A DNA stretch of 64,000 nt from Lunularia cruciata (lineage: Eukaryota > Streptophyta > Marchantiopsida > Lunulariales > Lunulariaceae): assembly GCA_948567375.1 (NCBI GenBank), contig OX419759.1, positions 24,591,493-24,655,492 of the forward strand. The letters run 5' to 3'. Position numbers and translations under genes: made by a program. Numbering within the stretch: the first letter of the stretch is position 1; every line of letters starts with the position of its first letter. The notes below the pieces were generated by a model that ran no database searches, was not told the DNA's origin, and saw only the letters and a program-made list of their open reading frames with translations. Below are positions 1 to 11,859 of the stretch, one piece after another.

Positions 1-270
1 ACTTGGATGGGATTAAGAATAGACAAATCCAAAGAAGATTGTCTTTGGACCAAGAAGTGAAGGCCGATACAAATACGGTGTAACAACCTCTCTATGTGTC
101 AGGTTCGGCAAGAAAGTACACTTCAAGAAAGAGTGGAGGCAAGAGAAGAATACCTTGATAGTGACAAGAAACCAACACATAAAAGAAGTGGAGGTCAATT
201 TTGAAATTGACTAAAGAATGACTGCACTTTAGGGTACTATAAAATTGCAATTACATAGGGGAAATTGAAT
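1..270. other. unassigned sequence at window edge
   Basis: No gene is recognised. Short open frames on both strands show no motif. The sequence style (AAG/GAA-rich, many in-frame stops) resembles the degenerate gag-like sequence that follows, so this may be the 5' part of the same fragment cut by the window edge. This is an inference. Confidence 0.3.
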
Positions 271-1336
271 ATGTCAAGTAGATATCATGTTCCTCTGAGT
301 AGTCATCCTGTAGTAATGTGCTTCAAGAAGCCAATTGAGAGTGAAATTTTCTGAAGTCCAGAAGGGGTTAGAGTGTTGCGTCCAAGAGAGAGGATGGTCT
401 TCTAGTGCCAAATAACCAAAGAGCAAATCATGGCAAAGAAGAGTAAGAGAGCACTTGCAGTGAAGAGTTTTGCAATTCAAATATTAGATGGCATAGCTAG
501 GATTGAGGCCTTGAATAGACTTTGGATTACATTCATGGCATGGAATTGGAATTTTAGTTTTCCAAGCGTCATGGCAAAGATAGTTGCCAGTAATTGTGAG
601 GAGAGCCCCAAAGTCAAGGGGAAGAGAGGAGATCCGACTTGATTGACTGAGTTAGATTAGAAGTTAGTTTTGGGGAAGGACGCAAGAGAAGCAACTGGGT
701 TACCTTTTATCAAAAGTGTGATGCTGTAGAGGAGACCATGGAATCAGAAACTCATTCTTTGCCCCACAAACTAACAATGGTTACAAAGTGGAGTCCTATC
801 GAGATCCGATCAAGCGGAGTATTATGGGAGTGATCATGGGCATGTTCAAACCCAAAAGAATGACATATGTGAACATGCAGCATGCAGTCTTCTTCCACTA
901 GATGTTTGCAAGAGTGAAGGTGAACTAGGCAAAGTGCTTCCACCAACAAACAAGGCAAATGATTGTCAATTGGAGAACTAATTCTACTCTGCATTACTTT
1001 GCACCAATTGCAACACACTTCTACTTTGGATTAAATTTTCTGACAACAAAGGAGACATAGCACATGGTGTTGCATTTCTATCCTAATCTTTGACGAGAAG
1101 TGGATGAAAAGGAGCAGCAATACATGTTTCAATTACAAGCCAATGATGACCACTTCATAAGAACAAGACAGAGAGCAATAGTTGAAGGAAGACATCCTAA
1201 GATGAAGAAGCGGACTAAGCCCAAAGAAGTATCATTGCCCCAACCACAATGCAAAACCCAAAGACTCAATCCGTGAGGTAAGAAAGCGGTGAAGGAGGAG
1301 ACTTTGGAAATAGAGTCTGAAGGAGAGACAGAGTCC
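271..1336 (+). pseudogene. degenerate gag-like gene of an LTR retrotransposon, 5' part (fragment D1)
   Basis: This broken gag-like coding region is recognised by similarity to two other copies in the window. The stretch starting NGYKVESYRDPIKR (about 776) and the block around HAVFFH...NWRTNSTLHYFAP (about 885-1010) match the minus-strand copy at 4697-5050, which reads NGYKVESYKDLVRR and PLHYIVPFAAHFYLGF. The earlier block near 470-560 (IARIEALNRLWITFMAWNW) matches the minus-strand stretch at 5203-5487. Several in-frame stops and frame changes interrupt it. It is cut by the solo LTR at 1337-2026 and resumes at 2027. No Pfam-level gag domain is certain; the gag role is inferred from position, basic and coiled-coil composition and the linked LTRs. 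Confidence 0.55.
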
Positions 1337-2026
1337 TATGAGCCGGCCGGTCTCTCACTCAAGATGAACCTTTGATGGCTATTATAGTAGTGCACCATGG
1401 ACCAAGAAAGCAAAGAACCCCAACTCCATCATACTCCTCCAAGGATAACACTCCAATACTCAAGACATTGCTCACTAGAGAACTCAATGAGGGAGAGATA
1501 GTTGCAAATGAAAGGATGATGAGTACTTCCTCACCCCTTGTTTATATACTTGTGAAATAGTTATGCACCAAATTTACTAATTATTGTAGTAACTCAAGTT
1601 ATTAGGCTAAAAGTCAAGTAAAGTCAAAAAGTAGAAAGGAATATCCACTCACATAGGCATATTCCACTAGCATGTGATCTTATCTTGACCCAACCACTAA
1701 GTCAAGGATTCCTTCACATGGGCTATCCTTGGACTATAGAAGAATCCAAAACAAAAAGGCTTGCAGGCCCAAGAGTTCTCAACTCTTTCCTCAAAGCAAA
1801 ACACCTAGAAATAATACCAAGTCAACACACTAGAATCCAAAATAGTGGTGCTCATCTTTTCTACCTCCTCTAAAGTAAGGTCCCCTCTATCTTAGTTATG
1901 ACTAACTCTAGCTAATCATGACTAATGTAGAACCATCCTTTATCTCTATATAAATAATATCTCTCAAGTACTTGTAATACCAAGCTAAATATCACAATAC
2001 CACACACATGCACAAATGGGTGTTAT
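1337..2026 (+). mobile_element. solo LTR (family S, copy 1)
   Basis: A 690 bp insertion is flanked by a perfect 5 bp direct repeat AGTCC at 1332-1336 and 2027-2031. It begins TATGAGCCGG and ends GGGTGTTAT. The same sequence occurs on minus at 29340-30036 and 49146-49834, where it begins TGTGAGCC. Its lone state with a target-site duplication fits a solo LTR left by LTR-LTR recombination. It interrupts a gag-like fragment, and the coding text on each side continues across it. A non-autonomous short element is possible, but no internal domain is visible. Confidence 0.75.
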
Positions 2027-2112
2027 AGTCCAGAGAAGGAGACTCCAAAGAAACAAAACTCACATTACAGAGTGAGGAATCTAAAAGTGAGAGTGAACGT
2101 GAAGAGGAAGTG
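2027..2112 (+). pseudogene. gag-like fragment D1, continuation after solo LTR
   Basis: Eighty-six bases continue the acidic, Glu/Ser-rich text that stops at 1336 (GAGGAGACT-like repeats on both sides of the solo LTR). The fragment ends abruptly at the first base of the minus-strand LTR at 2113. Confidence 0.5.
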
Positions 2113-2876
2113 TGACAACCTAGCAAATATTGCACTTATTGCAAATATAACACTTTTGCAATAATCAGGTAAGTAAAGTTTGTTCTCATAGAGATATGAT
2201 TCAAAATTGGTCAAACACAAAGTCAAGTAGTAACAAGTAGTTCGTCTTGGTTGCGTCTTTGATCTCTTAGGTAGAAACCACACCCAGAAGAGAGTAACAA
2301 GCACTTACTTGCAGTCTTGTCACACTTAAACACAACTCAATCAAATCTTTCCAAACAATCTTGATTGTGATGATTCAGTCTCTCCCAAAAATGGCACTTC
2401 ATTGCAAAATGACTTCACCTCAAAATTTTGTTCCACCCCTCCACTGAAGGCACAACTTCCTTGATCAAAATTGCTTCACATCAACATTGTGCTGCACTCA
2501 CAAATGTAGAATACTACCAACAGTACAATTCCTCTAGATCTATCAAGGCATTGCTCCAATTGCACTTCACTCAAGATCAAACACACAGAATGAAGACCAA
2601 GGCTACGGAATCCAACATCCAACAAGCACATTGACTTGCACTTCAAAATTCTCCACACACTCACAATTACAAACACAAAGTTGATACTCAAAAATCAAGC
2701 TCAAGCAACGAGCACTACTTCACAACACTTCCCTTTATCTATTCTCAAAAATTATGAGCACTGAACAACATATAACTGCAAATGCCACCTTTAAATAGTG
2801 AAGCAATCAACAATTACTAACAACTATACTGTTCCACAACAACTTTTTTAACTTAAAGAACCAAAATGACAATGCA
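2113..2876 (-). mobile_element. LTR of gag-only retrotransposon (element D2, 3' LTR)
   Basis: On minus this 764 bp unit begins TGCATTGTCA and ends GGTTGTCA, so it has TG...CA ends. It is preceded on minus by a purine-rich tract (GAGATTTGAAGAGGCAGA, about 2877-2905) that can serve as the polypurine primer. A TATA-like TATTTAAA (minus, about 2790-2797) lies inside. A closely similar unit lies on plus at 8355-9106. The outer flank has no clear target-site duplication, so the right end of the parent element is lost or rearranged. Confidence 0.65.
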
Positions 2877-5500
2877 CCTCTTCATATCTGCCTCTTCAAA
2901 TCTCAAAACTGTTACTACTCTGATCCAATGTCTACCTCTTTCTTGGCTTCCAAACCCGATCCCAAAGTAACCTCACATACTACTCTATCCTTGGGCTTCA
3001 CAACTACTAATTCTTCTACCAATTCTAACACATCTTCACTATGATCTACAATTCCCATCATGGGTAACCTTTCTAATTCTCTATCTCTCGACCCACTCTT
3101 CTCTAATATCTCCAATGATAACTCTGAAGATATCTCTAACTCCTATGTCATCTACTTCAGGCTTTGCTCTTACATCCTTCCAAAGTTTATCTATCTCCAA
3201 CTTTACTAAATCTAATCTAATCATGATAGTGTCATCCACTTCTAATATCTTCCTATCTACATGAGTTTTGAGACTAATCAACAAGGTGTTCAAGTCTTTA
3301 TTGCATTTCTCCTCCTCATCTCCTGCACCAACAACTTTAACTTGTGCATTTCTTCAATTCTCACACTGGCTTCTGTACTCAGCATCGCATTCATCTTCGT
3401 GACAATCTCCTCCAATAGCTTGAGTCTTATTGTTCTCTCATGTTCTCAATCCGCCAGCCAAGCTTCTCTATACATTGTCAATTCTACCTTAAATTTGGCT
3501 TTCATAATCTCCTTCTCCTTCTAAACAATCTTCTCTTCCAAATTACAAAGTAACTCTCTTAATTGTTCTTCTTCTCTATATCTCACTATCAACTCTCTTT
3601 GCCAAAGCTGATTCTTCTCTTCTACATTCTCAATCACTCTATCAAGATCTTGCTCCTTCTCTGCAACTCGTGACATAGCATGGATAATTTCTAATTGTGA
3701 ATCAGCAAACTATTGTTTCAAGATTTCATACTCCGCTATTTGTCTTTCCCTCTCTATGACATTCTGCTCTATTGCTCTCTCTCTCTATTCCACACTTCCT
3801 TCTTTAAGTTTTTAATCACTTGGTTTTGTACTACTGCATCTACTCGTAGTACTTCCCTCTCCTCCTCACCTCAGATTATACTCTCCTTCTCAAATCCAAG
3901 TTCTCTTCCTCTAATCTTGCTAACACCTGCAACACATTCTTCACCTCTGGACACTTTGACTGCAACTCTTTCTTCTTCTCCTTAACTTCACTAACAACAT
4001 GCACACAACCTCCCATAGATACTCTACTCCTTCACTATGTTTTACCTTGCCTTGTAGGCTTTTCTCCTTCTTTGCTTCTTCTTTGCTTGTTACCCTTCTT
4101 CTCTGCCGCAATTGGCGTATTGGAATAGATTCTTCACTCCCCGAACTTCCACTCTCTACTTCTCTTCTTCTACTTGGTCTTGCCTCATACATCACTTTTC
4201 TTCTAGAGCAAACACCTTGCTGAATGATCACCCTCTTCTCCTCCTTCTTTAGAACTTCATCTTCTTGTTTTGGGTTACATTCTTCTGCAATCTCCATCTT
4301 TTCTTCTTCCTACTCTAGTATCGGCTTTGTCTCCACACTATCTTCACTCTTGTTGCTTGCTTCACCACTCTGCAACATGAATTCCGGTTCTTCCTACTTC
4401 TCCTAGTCTTCTGACTTGTACTCAGCTTTGCCTTCTAATTCTTCACCTGACAATGCAATTACCACCAAGTCCTTCCTTGGGTTCATCTTCCTGGTCTTCC
4501 AAGGTCTCATTGTCGCTACTTCTTCTTCTTCTCCTTGTCGACTTCTCTTCTTTTACTTTGGAGTATTCACCTTCAATTGCATGCTTTGCACCATCTATGT
4601 GTAGTAATTGTTGTTGCTTCTAATCTATAGAATGTATTGCTACTCCTCCGCATCAGCATCTCTTCTCAAATCAGGATGGAAGTGCAACACCATCTTCTAT
4701 CTCTCTGCCACATTCAGCAAATTGAATCCCAAATAAAAGTGGGCTGCAAACGGCACAATGTAGTGTAGAGGCAACTTGTCCTGTATGTTCCACACCATTT
4801 GTCTCATATGCTGATGAAAACACTTTGCCCAATTGATTGGCTCCCCTGCAAGCATCTTATGGAAGAACACCGCTTGATGTTTCATCACATGAGTAGTTTG
4901 CTCCGGCTTCAAGATAGCCATCATTGCCCGAATGATGCCTCTCCTCACAAGGTCCTTGTAGCTCTCAACTTTGTAGCCATTCTTTGTGCGCTTTGAAGAA
5001 AAGTCATCTCTCACCTCTTGGGTTTCTTCAGCTACTTCTCCTTTCCCCAAGAATGTGGCTCTTTACCCGCCTCTCTTTCAAGTTCTAACTTCCAATCCGA
5101 CTCTATCCAGCAAGCTAGATTTCCTCTCTTATCTTCTCCCTTGGAGCCATCGAGACATTTACTCTCGATGATCTCAATCATAAAACTTGGAAAATTGAGG
5201 TTCTAGTTCCATGCTAGGAATGTGATGCAAAGCTTGATCAAGACTTCTATTCTTGCAATCACATCTAATCTCCAAATTGCATGATTCCTCACTATGAATT
5301 CTGAGTTCTTCTTCCCACCTCCCATCTTACTCTCGTCCTCTCTAGGTTGGTTGCTACTCTTCCAACTGATTCTTGGACTAACTCTCTTGACTTCCTCTTG
5401 ACACACCAATGCATCTCTTACTACACTTCCTTTCCCACAATCTCCCTGAGGATGACTCCTTAATGGCGATGGAAAATTACTTATCATCTCTTTGTCTTTA
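2877..5500 (-). pseudogene. gag-like, coiled-coil polyprotein of element D2, without pol
   Basis: Reading on minus from about 5490: a basic N-terminal stretch, then the conserved gag-like block at 5050-4697 (AVFFHKMLAGEPINWAKCF, PLHYIVPFAAHFYLGF), then a charged Lys/Glu/Arg segment at 4297-3941, then long Ser/Leu/Glu-rich probable coiled coils to about 2915, and directly the polypurine tract and LTR. No protease, RT, RNase H or integrase text appears between gag and the 3' LTR over about 2 kb. This matches the layout of non-autonomous gag-only LTR elements. Frames shift several times, so it is not one intact gene. The neighbouring relative at 9.1-12.7 kb has the same gag block followed by PR and RT. 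Confidence 0.55.
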
Positions 5501-7233
5501 TCTCAATTCTTATAGTGGCACGCTATTGTACCTTTCCTTTCTCTCTTTGGGAACACACAGGATGCCTAGTTGTGGAGATTGTAGATTAGAGGCTATAGGT
5601 AAACCTATAACTTCTAGTCTGAACACACATGTTACCTAACAGTCGGAACCCTCCACTCTTGTAACTAGTATTCTTGCTATCGGGTAGGGTAGTGACGGGC
5701 AACCTAACCTGTCATCACAAACATGCACTCTGGTCTGTTTGTCATCACTTCCAACTTAACCAAGGAGAAATACATAGCACTCCTAGAGGGAAAGAACCTA
5801 AGCGCAATGTCCACATACCAATCCAAACCAATTGGGCGTACAAACAAGCATGCAAGCACAGAGAGGATCCAATCACAGGAATGCGGCAATAACTCTTTGT
5901 GCTTTTTGGTCGGAAAAGAGTTTCAGAGCCTTTGTGCTCTGTCATCAAGCTAACTTCAACCTGTATTTCAAGTCTCCTCGAAGTTGTACTTCAGATCTCA
6001 ACAAATTCCTACTCCATGTGGGGATTTCCTATGTCTTCTTGATAAAGAAAACTCTGTGCAACTCATATGAACATAACTCTTTCTATATAGCTTGGATTCA
6101 AGTGTTCTAGGATTCAATGGAAATCATGTGAGATAAGTTTTCCAATGATATTAAAAAATTCAATCATATCACTAACACTCCTCTGAAAAGCTCTCAAAGT
6201 TGACCAGGTTTTTGCAACTCTCACCCTAATTTTGAAATCCCGTTTTTAGCATTTTGCCCCTGGTTCTTGCCAATTTTCCCCTGATTTCTAAATCAGATGT
6301 ACACTTGATCCTCAAAAAACACTCCGGAAATCTGAACTCTCAATCATAGTCCTAAAAGTGAGAGAATTAACATTCAATTAGAATTGAAGAAAGAAATGTT
6401 CCTCCGAGCTTATGACAGTCTTTTCAATAGAACTTGTTGCATCAGATCTCACTCTCTGTGAGCCCAAAGCCAACCAAATTTTCCATAGTAGTTAGTCGTG
6501 CTCTTGGTTAACACTCTGTAAAGTTTGATGCCCTAAACCAATCCCAATCCCTAGATATGGATCAATTCTTGAGTTGGGCTAACTTGTGAGCTCTGTAGAC
6601 CCATGTGTACTTGATCCAAGACCTTGAATTCTCTATTTGGAGAATTCACATGAAATCTTCACAAAAAGGTGCACACCCTAACCAGAAACAAGACTAGAAG
6701 TTTTCATAAGGTATCTCGAGCCACAACTTGGGGAGTGACCAAAATTCCAAACCTGATCACTAGCTCATCTCCATCACCTTATACCTCAAGAGCTTCAACT
6801 TCAATCAACCAGATCTGATTCAATATTTGTCAAAAACTGAAATTTCTTGTTTTCAGTACTTTAAGCACTTTGTCTTATCTCCAATTCCACTGATAGATAG
6901 TAAAAATGTCTCAAGAAGCTCCATCAATTGTCTACTTTGTGCTCTTGGGTATGAATTTTACCCCCCTTGATTCAATTGATCATATTCCTCTTAGAATTAG
7001 CTCAAATTGTGTGATTTCTATCTTCAGATTGTAGCCTGTTAGCTTCTCTTTCCAACCATCTTCTTCATTCCCCAAATGGCCTCTCTAAACTCCCTCAATG
7101 GTTGAAAAATTCTAGCCTTCTCTATTGGGACCCAATCTCTTGCACATTTGTCCTTTAGTCTTTTTACTTTTTGACAAATGGACCCCACAACTCCACCTTG
7201 AAGCTTATGAGCAAAAATTTAAGCATTCCCCAA
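5501..7233. other. non-coding stretch upstream (on minus) of D2 gag
   Basis: No domain is recognised in 1.7 kb. Short open frames around 5674-6110 on both strands overlap each other and have no motif. By position this could be the 5' untranslated leader of D2, but no second LTR matching 2113-2876 in the same orientation was seen, so the 5' end of D2 is missing or too diverged. Confidence 0.35.
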
Positions 7234-7824
7234 CTATAGAAGTACATATATTGTCAAGTCCCAGATATGCTCATAAGTAAGTACCGGAAGGACAATAGGA
7301 TCCAGGTTTCCCATCGCTGACTCCACGAATACCGCCCCAAAACGTGGCACCAACCAGTCTCGTAAACCGTCACAATGCAAAATCTGAAGCCTGATGAGAA
7401 AAGGATTCAAGAGTGGCAGATCAGGAACATGGGACATCTCATGCTCAATTGCTTCCTCTGGTGTTCTACCACTCACGCACTGCTACAACTCTCACTCCCA
7501 ACGTCCTCCTCCCCCTCGAGACTCCTTGACTAAAACACCTCCTTGTCTCTCTACTCGCCCTCCTCTTTATTCATCAGAGTGCTCAAACATGATAAGATTG
7601 TAACCCATGTGGCCAATCACAAACATGTACAAAGATTGCTCACCTGGCAGCATCTCATCCGTTGGATCTAGCAAACAACCTACCCCACTAATGTGGAGAT
7701 AAAAATGATAAGTCACTTTTTTACAAGCTATGCAAACCACAACACGATAGCGCTTCCTCCGTCTTTCTTCACTTTGAGTTTCTACCAAGAAATCACACCT
7801 CTTGCATGCTCTTGTCATTGTCAA
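7234..7824 (-). pseudogene. unrecognised gene remnant with paired cysteines
   Basis: Two minus-strand open stretches, 7824-7567 and 7476-7234, lie in tandem and may be one broken gene. The upstream part has CKRC near residue 8 and CIAC about 24 residues later, with a basic RRRKR run between. Paired CxxC motifs of this kind suggest a small zinc-binding fold. The second part has no motif I know. It sits between two gag-only element fragments in opposite orientation. I do not recognise the family. Confidence 0.3.
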
Positions 7825-7910
7825 TAACTACAGGCAATGCTAAGCACAAAATCTAAAGGGAAATTGGAAGAAGCGAGACTACACAAATTGAAATTGCTTG
7901 TGCAAGAAAC

Positions 7911-8354
7911 TCAAAAGAGAAGAGCAAAAGGTGTAGAGATGAATACTTTGTTGATTTGTTTGAGGGAATGAGTAGATAGGAAGATAATTGAGGTAGGAGA
8001 CAATATAAGTCTCAGATTAGATTTTGTGAACTCAGAGTTAGAACGACTTAGGAGCAGTGTGAAAGAGGATAAGAAGTCCAAAGTTGTAGAAGTAGGAGTG
8101 CAGGAGTCTTTGGATTTGTCATCTGAGACTTTAGAAAAGAGTGCGTTGCAAGGTAAGGAGGTAGATAGATTACCCACCAGTGCAATTGTAATTTTAGAGT
8201 GAAGAATTGTTAGAGATAGCAATGGAATTAGTAGAATCAGATACACCCAAAGAAGGAGAAATGATTGGAGGATCATCATGTTTGGAAGCAAAAGAAGTAG
8301 ACATTAGATCAAAGTAGGAACAAATTGAGATTTGAAGAGGTAGATATGAAGAGG
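7911..8354 (+). pseudogene. 3' end of gag-like polyprotein (element D3)
   Basis: The plus-strand text at 7938-8210 (MNTLLICL..., VDRKII, LRLDFV) matches the minus-strand text at 3293-3081 in D2 (MNTLLISL, VDRKILEV, IRLDLV), so this is the same coiled-coil 3' part of the gag-like polyprotein. It runs into a purine-rich tract (GATATGAAGAGG) and then the LTR at 8355. Only about 440 bp of coding remnant is left. Confidence 0.55.
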
Positions 8355-9106
8355 TGCATCATTATTTCAAATCTGTAGGTTTGTAAAGTTGTTGTAGAAT
8401 GGTATAGTTGCTAGCTAATTGTTGATTGCTCTACTATTTAAAGGAGGCATTTGTAGTGTTATGTTGTTAAGTATTCTAAATTTATGAAGATAGATAAAGC
8501 AAAGTGCTAATTTCATTGCTCGTTGCTTGAGCTTAGTTCTGAGTATCAAATTTGTGTTTGTGTTTGTGAGTGTTGAGAGAAATTTGAAGTTCAAGTTAGT
8601 GTGCTGATTGGATGTTGGATTCCACAATGTTGGTCTTTATTTTGTATGTTTGATCCTAAGTGAAGTGCAATTGGAGAAATGCCTTGACAGATCTGAGAAG
8701 AGTTGTAGTGTTGGTAGTATTTGCATTTATGAGTGCAACGCTAAGTTGATGTAAAGCAATTTTGATTGAGGAAGTTGTGCCTTTAATGGAAGGGTGGAAC
8801 AAAATTTTGAGGTGAAGGTGCTTTGTAGTGAAGTAGCCATCTTTGGGAGAATTTGAATCATCACAATCAAGTTTGTTTGGAAAATTTGAATGATTTGTGA
8901 TTATGGGTGACAAATTGTTGTGACAAGATTGTGAATCAATGCTTGTTACTCTCTTTTGGGTGTGGTTTCTTCCTGAGAGACTAAAGATGCAACCAAGAAG
9001 AACTACTTGTTACCATTTGTCTTTGTATTTGATCATTTCTGATTTTTATCTCTACTTGAATGAACTTTACTTGATTACCGTAAAAGTGATATTTGCTGGG
9101 TTGTCA
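8355..9106 (+). mobile_element. LTR of gag-only retrotransposon (element D3, 3' LTR)
   Basis: This 752 bp unit begins TGCATC and ends GGGTTGTCA, matching the minus-strand LTR at 2113-2876 along its length. A TATA-like TATTTAAA lies at about 8435-8442. It follows a gag-like 3' end and a purine tract, so it is a 3' LTR. With the copy at 2113 it forms an outward-facing inverted pair about 7 kb apart. Confidence 0.65.
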
Positions 9107-10581
9107 TATTTTCACTAGTGGATGAAGCAAATAATGTAGAATTGGAGAGATAATATGCCTCCACATTATATGGTGCCATTCATAGTGCATTTCTACTTTG
9201 CGTTGAACTGATGAAGGAGGAGGAGAGATAGAAGATGGTGTCTCACTTCCATCCTAATTTGCAAAGAGAAGAGGATGATGAAGAGCAACATTACATCCAA
9301 CAAATCTGAAGTAGTGATGAGCACTATGTCAAGACAAGACAACATAAGAAGGCGGTGATGACTACTATGAAGACAAAGAAGAAAAGTCAACCAGAAGAGA
9401 TGCTCTCACCAGTCTAGCCAAGGAAGATGAGGAAAGTGAACCCAAGGCATGAAGTAGTAGTGCGGGACCTTTCATCAAGAGCAAAATTGGAGGAAGAAGC
9501 TGAGCATAAGTGAAAAGGCTTGGAAGAAGAAGAATAAGCAGAACTAACACTATAGAGTGAAGAGTCAAGCAACAAGTGATAACAAACCTCCAAAGTTGAG
9601 CAGCCAATGGAGAAGGAGGCCAAGGAGGAGGATCGGGAGCTCCATACAGCAATTGATCATATGGAAGGAGGAGGCATCCCTCATCTTGAGTTGCCAGCAA
9701 TTGAATAGAAGAGAACCAAGAGGAAGAGCCAAGGTTGGTGATCCAAAGAGGAATAAGATCAAAGAGGAGTTTGTAGACTGAAGTGGTAGATCTGAACAAA
9801 GAGAGTAAAGCTGATGAAGAGGAAGAGAGCTTGGAGGAGATGACTTTGAAGATATAAAGACTGAGACTTCAGAGTAAAGTGCCTGTCAAAGAGGAAGAAT
9901 TGCAATCAAGTATGAAGATGACAAAGTTGTAGGAGATGTTGATGGAGTAGCATACTTATCAAAGATTATTTGTCCATTACTATTGCAAAAGATAGAGGAA
10001 TTGAAGAAGGATCATCTAGAGGTAAGGGATGAGCTGCAAGAAGTGAAGTATTTGAGTGTAGAAACCTTGGAGTTGTGGAAGAAGTTAACCTGAGGAGAAG
10101 AGGAAGCTAAAGAACTTTGGGTTTATGCAATACTTTGGAAGAAGGCTTTTGATAACTTGCAGGAAGAATTTGTGAAGCAAGGAGCTGAGATAGAGATGCA
10201 GGCCAAAGACCTAAGGAAGCAAAAGGTGATGAGAAATTGAAGATGGAATTTGATGAACCTTGAATAGAAGTCATACACTCAAAGGTGATTACAATAGTAA
10301 TGGAGCAAGAGTTGGAGAGTTTGAAGTCAAGTGTGGCAGAGAAAGATCAAGCCTAGCAGCAAGAATTGACTGTACAAAGTCAAGAAGAAGATAGATTGAA
10401 CAAAGAACAAAAATATTTGGTTGACATTCAAAGAGAATGCAAGCCCTACAGCAAGAGGGCTGTAGGGCTTCATTGCTACAACTTCATTCTCTTGAAGAGC
10501 TCAAGAGAAAGAAGTTGAATTTTGAAATTTTGGAAGAACCTTTAAAGCAAGTGCACATAATTACCATCCTTAGTCATTGAG
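9107..10581 (+). pseudogene. degenerate gag of a Ty3/gypsy element (D4)
   Basis: The region starts just after the LTR at 9106. The stretch around 9140-9210 (MPPHYMVPFIVHFYFALN) matches the gag-like block of D1 and D2. From about 9230 to 10560 the text is Glu/Lys/Gln-rich and probably coiled coil, with many in-frame stops. The protease-like region follows at 10582. The 5' end is lost at the junction with D3. Confidence 0.5.
10441..10470. repeat. perfect 12 bp hairpin
   Basis: AAGCCCTACAGC (10441-10452) and its exact reverse complement GCTGTAGGGCTT (10459-10470) are separated by a 6-base loop. It lies in decayed gag sequence. No poly-T tract follows, and I infer no function. Confidence 0.7.
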
Positions 10582-11624
10582 TTGATCCAAGTCCAAAGAA
10601 AGGAATTACCAAAGAATCAACTCCAAAATGACTCACCCTTGAAGGCTCCTACTCCAAAGGGTGAGCCTACTCCAAATGGATTCACTCCAAAGATGGATAC
10701 AATGGAGAAGAAACAAAGGAGAGCTAGTTTTCTTTTAGGTGTAACTCCATATGACATTGTTGAAGATTTTGGGTCCTCTAAGGGAAACAAGCAATTGTGG
10801 AAAGATAATAAGTTGTATAAGCAGCAACTTGCTATAGCACTATGACAAACCAAGAAAGTCAAGCATGCTTATCTTCTTACAATCTACATGATAGAATTAG
10901 AGGACATATGTTCTCTAAAATTAGAAGTAGAGATTAATGGATGCATAATTCAATTGATTCCCATAGATTTTGGGTTAGGAATTAATGTGATGATTGAGAA
11001 GACAACTCATAATTTATGATACACTACATTCAAACTTATTCCTTGTATCCTATGATTTGTTGATAAGACCTACAAAAGACTCTTGGGAATGTTATCAAAT
11101 GTCTTAATCATCATGAGCATTGTACCATTCCATCTCAATTACATTATCCTTCACCTTGTAACCAAGGCAAGTAACCTAGTACTAATGAGGAGACCCAAGT
11201 TGTATGGAGCTCAAGTAATTGTAGATTGGTATCACATAAGCTTAAATAATGCTACCTTGAGTCTATAAATTCTGTAACAATTACAATGTGTTGGAAGAAG
11301 GTTTCTCACTTAAGTGAGATGTTATCATCAAAAGAGGAGTATATAGATGGTACTTCACTTGATTCCAAAGGATCTTTGGAGGAAGATGTGGTGAACCACT
11401 TGGAGTGCTACAAAGTGAGAGAGGAAGATAAAAGGGGTGTCTATCACAAAGACCAAGAGTACAACTTAGCCCTACTTGGATTAAACCAAGTAAGCCATGT
11501 GGAAGGGAATATTAATCCAAACAATTTCCAAGATATAATAATTACTCAAGAACAAATTTTTAAGAAGTTAGATGTTGGGCCACAAGAAGTTTGTATTTTA
11601 ATTCAATTTTTTTCCCAATTATAG
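10582..11624 (+). pseudogene. gag-protease junction of Ty3/gypsy element D4
   Basis: The first open part (10582-10845) has the linker TPYDIVEDFGSSK that precedes the protease in many plant gypsy elements. It continues as a protease-like region: IDFGLGINVMIEKTT (about 10965) is a degenerate active-site strand in which the usual D-S/T-G reads DFG, followed by MGMLSNVLIIMSIVPFHLNYI and RRPKLYGAQVIVDW (11083-11268), the typical C-terminal half of this protease. A stop separates the halves. A 112-residue open stretch at 11286-11624 follows without a recognised motif. Confidence 0.65.
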
Positions 11625-11859
11625 GTATTGGTATACTTTTTATTTTGTATTACCCATTTGGATCCACACATGTGTTTCATGCCAAATACAAAAATTATCC
11701 AACCTTGTTCCAAGAGTAAAAAATATCTTTGCCTAGAAGATTGAGTAGAGTCTTGGCATTCCTTGACAATTTGTGAAGCATTGCATCAACTTGGAAGAAG
11801 GTGTAGTACCCACTTGGTAATGATAGTACCCACTCAACCCAAAATACTCTTTGCTAGTG

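Noticed and set aside
9365-9799. 144-codon minus-strand open frame rich in Leu/Ser
   Set aside because: Antisense of the Glu/Lys/Arg-rich gag-like region on plus; purine-rich coding sequence gives Leu/Ser/Pro-rich frames on the other strand.
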